NCBI GenBank assembly: GCA_937885175.1
Contig: CAKZZO010000004.1
Span: forward strand, 1-43,658
Length of the DNA: 43,658 nt
Reading direction: 5' to 3'
DNA from: an uncultured Treponema sp.
GTDB lineage: Bacteria; Spirochaetota; Spirochaetia; Treponematales; Treponemataceae
Both the position numbers and the translations under genes were made by a program. This document shows, in pieces, positions 41,693-43,658 of this stretch (position 1 is the stretch's first letter; each line of letters begins with the position of its first letter). The notes beneath the pieces were generated by a model. That model was given only the letters and a program-made list of their open reading frames with translations, made no database searches and had not been told where the DNA came from.

Positions 41693-43495
41693 CTATTTCT
41701 TTAATGTCTCTTTCAGTTCCGCAAGAATCTGGGCAAAGGTGTCAAGCGCACTCTGGATGGGCTCCGAGCTTTCCATGTCCACGCCTGCCAGACGGAGGCT
41801 TTCTATGGGGTAACGTGAGCCGCCTGATTTAAGGAACTTGAAGTAGTCTTCCCTTTCGCTTTTACCGCCCTGAGTAACCCGCTTGGCAAGGGCCAGTGCT
41901 GCCGAAATGCCGGTGCTGTACTTGTACACGTAGAAGGCATTGTAGAAGTGGGGAATGCGCAAACCCTCCAGATCGCTGTTCGGCTCAAAGACCATAGACG
42001 GCCCAAAGTACTCCTCCAAAAGACGGCGGTAGATTTTGCGGAGCACCTGCGCATTGAGGGGCGTACCTTCTTCCACAAGTTGGTGGGCTTTAAGTTCAAA
42101 TTCGGCAAACATGGTCTGACGGTGCAGGGTGGCAAGAATGTCGTTGGCCCGCATGGCAAGAAGGTAGGAGCGCATGTTCTTGTCGCCTGCGTTTTTCAAA
42201 AGGTATTCAAAAACCAGTTCTTCGTTGAAAGTTGACGCTACTTCTGCCTCAAAAATCGTGTAGTCGTAGCACATGAAGGGATTGTTTGACTTTGAGTAGT
42301 GGCTGTGCATGCTGTGTCCGCCTTCGTGAGCCATGGTAAAGACATCGCGGATGGCGGAATCCTTGTAGTTGAGCAGGATATAGGGATAACCGGTGTATGC
42401 ACCTGAAGAAAATGCACCGCTTCGCTTGCCCTTGTTTTCGTAACGGTCAACCCAGCCGCCCAAAAGTCCGCCGCAGAGGGTGTCTGTGTATTCGGAACCC
42501 AGCGGCTGCAGGGCATTGCGGCAGATTTCCACGGCTTCCTCGTAACTTGTCTTAGTGTCCACATTTTTGACCAGAGGCACGTACACGTCATAGTGGCGCA
42601 GTTCCGAAAGCCCCAGCACTTCCTTGCGAAGTTCATAGTATTCGTGGAGGGTGGGAAGATTTTTGTGCACGGTGTCTATCAGGTTATGGTAGACGGAAAG
42701 GGGAACTTTGTTTGAAAACAGAGCGGCATCCAGTGAAGATGCATAGCCTCGGGCGCGGGAGATGAAAATATCCTGATTGACAGAGCCTGCGTAGAGGGAG
42801 GCAATGGTGTTCTGGTGCTTTTCAAACTCCCCGTAGAACTGGGTGTAGGCAGTCTCGCGGATTTTTCGGTCAGGATTTTCCATAAAGACTGAGTAGGTGG
42901 AATGGGTAAGGGGCTGGTCTTTGCCGTCTACCTTTACCGTGCCAAAGTGCAGGTCTACGTTATTGAGGAAGGAAAATGTCTTCTGAGCAGTCTGCGCACT
43001 TTCTGACTGGAGTGCCAGCAGATTTTCTTCCTTTTCCGAAAGGATATGGTCTTTCATGCGCACTTGTTTTTTGAGGAAGATGCGGTAGTCGTCAAAGGAC
43101 GGGTCTTCAATCCAGGAGGCAATCGTTTCGTCTGGAATTGCCATGAGCTCAGGAAAAAAGAAACTGCTTGCTGATTCCGCAGCCGTTACCGCCATCATCA
43201 CGCGACCTTCCCTGTCCTGAGCTTCCGCATCGCTCACGTCGGCGGCATGCTGGAGGCTGGCGTAATTTGCCGTGGTTTCAATGGTTTTGTCCAGGGCTTC
43301 CATGGCTTTGAGTGCTCCCAGCAGTTTTTCTGCTGATTGAGACAGACAGCCTTTAAAAGAAGTCAGGCTATCGGTAAGGGCAGGAATGCTTGCCAGTGCT
43401 TTTTCCCATTCATCGTTTGATGCATATAACGTTGTTAAATCCCACTTGTATTCTGCAGGCACATCCTTTCTGTTTGGAATTGTATTTGTAGACAT
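41693..43495 (-). CDS. pepF: Oligoendopeptidase F (M3B family)
   Basis: 600 residues from ATG 43495, the start that begins with the family's 'N.IP.R.(D/E)(V/I)P..YKWDL..LY'. A GTG 12 codons upstream is possible. This cytosolic zinc peptidase degrades oligopeptides. The zinc motif HEGGH is at about 390-394 (FTMAHEGGHSMHSH), and the downstream Glu ligand region is FEAEVASTFNEEL. Length is typical. Members can degrade short peptides such as cleaved leaders, so a housekeeping link to the peptide system is possible but not implied by context. A promoter-like 42-bp element (43542-43583) shared with the pseudouridine synthase gene lies upstream. Confidence 0.93.
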   Translation of the reverse strand: MSTNTIPNRKDVPAEYKWDLTTLYASNDEWEKALASIPALTDSLTSFKGCLSQSAEKLLGALKAMEALDKTIETTANYASLQHAADVSDAEAQDREGRVMMAVTAAESASSFFFPELMAIPDETIASWIEDPSFDDYRIFLKKQVRMKDHILSEKEENLLALQSESAQTAQKTFSFLNNVDLHFGTVKVDGKDQPLTHSTYSVFMENPDRKIRETAYTQFYGEFEKHQNTIASLYAGSVNQDIFISRARGYASSLDAALFSNKVPLSVYHNLIDTVHKNLPTLHEYYELRKEVLGLSELRHYDVYVPLVKNVDTKTSYEEAVEICRNALQPLGSEYTDTLCGGLLGGWVDRYENKGKRSGAFSSGAYTGYPYILLNYKDSAIRDVFTMAHEGGHSMHSHYSKSNNPFMCYDYTIFEAEVASTFNEELVFEYLLKNAGDKNMRSYLLAMRANDILATLHRQTMFAEFELKAHQLVEEGTPLNAQVLRKIYRRLLEEYFGPSMVFEPNSDLEGLRIPHFYNAFYVYKYSTGISAALALAKRVTQGGKSEREDYFKFLKSGGSRYPIESLRLAGVDMESSEPIQSALDTFAQILAELKETLKK

Positions 43496-43541
43496 GGAAA
43501 TAGTGTAGCAGAAATCATGCTTTCTTTCCACTCTCGAACAG

Positions 43542-43583
43542 GGGCAAACGCATTATAATCCATTCGCAAGTAAGACAAAAAGG
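43542..43583. repeat. 42-bp repeat, copy 2 (promoter-like, upstream of pepF)
   Basis: It matches 11894-11935 at 40 of 42 positions. On minus it contains TATAAT (43552-43557), about 50 bp before the pepF start. Downstream of it, 43584-43658 holds only very short frames and nothing I can assign. Confidence 0.7.
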
Positions 43584-43658
43584 GCACAGGCGAATGTGGC
43601 TCAACAAAAACGAAAAATGAGTCCGCTTACGGAAAAGCGCGTCTGGTTCGCACGCTGA

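Noticed and set aside
11894..43583. The two 42-bp repeats as attachment sites of a 32-kb mobile island
   Set aside because: The interval includes prfA, mnmG and pepF, which are core genes. No integrase is present and both copies sit at promoter positions.
1..43658. CRISPR array, transposase or prophage genes
   Set aside because: No regularly spaced repeats, IS-type transposase or phage structural genes were seen on either strand.
43584..43658. Short plus-strand frames ending at the window edge
   Set aside because: Eight- and thirteen-codon frames without ribosome-binding site or homology; not supportable as genes.

Overview
The window looks like a chromosome segment of a Treponema-like spirochaete. 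This is inferred from gene content: many lipoproteins with spirochaete-style lipoboxes, BspA-type leucine-rich and Listeria-Bacteroides repeat lipoproteins, a TolC-type outer-membrane factor implying a diderm envelope, and a membrane diguanylate cyclase. The species cannot be named from the sequence.

Left flank (1-11.9 kb). A 5'-truncated tRNA-Asn with a terminator precedes 5-formyltetrahydrofolate cyclo-ligase. On the minus strand, four tandem TRAP (DctP-type) substrate-binding lipoproteins run into a transmembrane GGDEF protein and an M16-like periplasmic protein lacking the zinc motif. No TRAP permease is present. Three of the four binding-protein genes follow near-perfect TTGACA-N17-TATAAT promoters. 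leuA and an RsuA-family pseudouridine synthase follow, converging.

Central accessory region (11.9-36.3 kb): a peptide secretion system. Nine intact precursor genes (six on minus at 12.1-15.5 kb, three on plus at 31.0-32.6 kb) encode acidic Nif11/NHLP-like leaders ending in a VAGG site. Seven of the nine cores start with a W-x-K-x-N patch followed by a hydrophobic helix. Two further precursors are broken. Between the arrays lies an NHLM-type export operon: HlyD adaptor, C39-peptidase ABC transporter, second ABC transporter, a type-I periplasmic binding lipoprotein and a TolC-like protein. Two lipoprotein sets accompany it: three paralogues on minus (26.3-30.2 kb), and two BspA-like lipoproteins plus an HExxH protein after the plus-strand precursors. 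No RiPP modification enzyme is visible.

An ECF sigma factor sits in the middle. Six near-identical promoter-like sites (TTAGCC-T-run, 16-17 bp, CGTATAAA) precede the precursor, exporter and lipoprotein transcription units and were noticed nowhere else in the window. They look like a dedicated regulon. The sigma gene is out of frame at a run of eight G between its sigma-2 and sigma-4 regions, and the C39 transporter is out of frame at a run of five A inside its Walker A motif. The system may therefore be phase-variable, decaying, or affected by homopolymer sequencing errors.

Right flank (36.3-43.7 kb): prfA, an aldose-1-epimerase-like gene, mnmG, adenosine deaminase and oligoendopeptidase F. 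The mnmG 3' end is duplicated around a small hairpin element, with the same C-terminal residues encoded by different codons.
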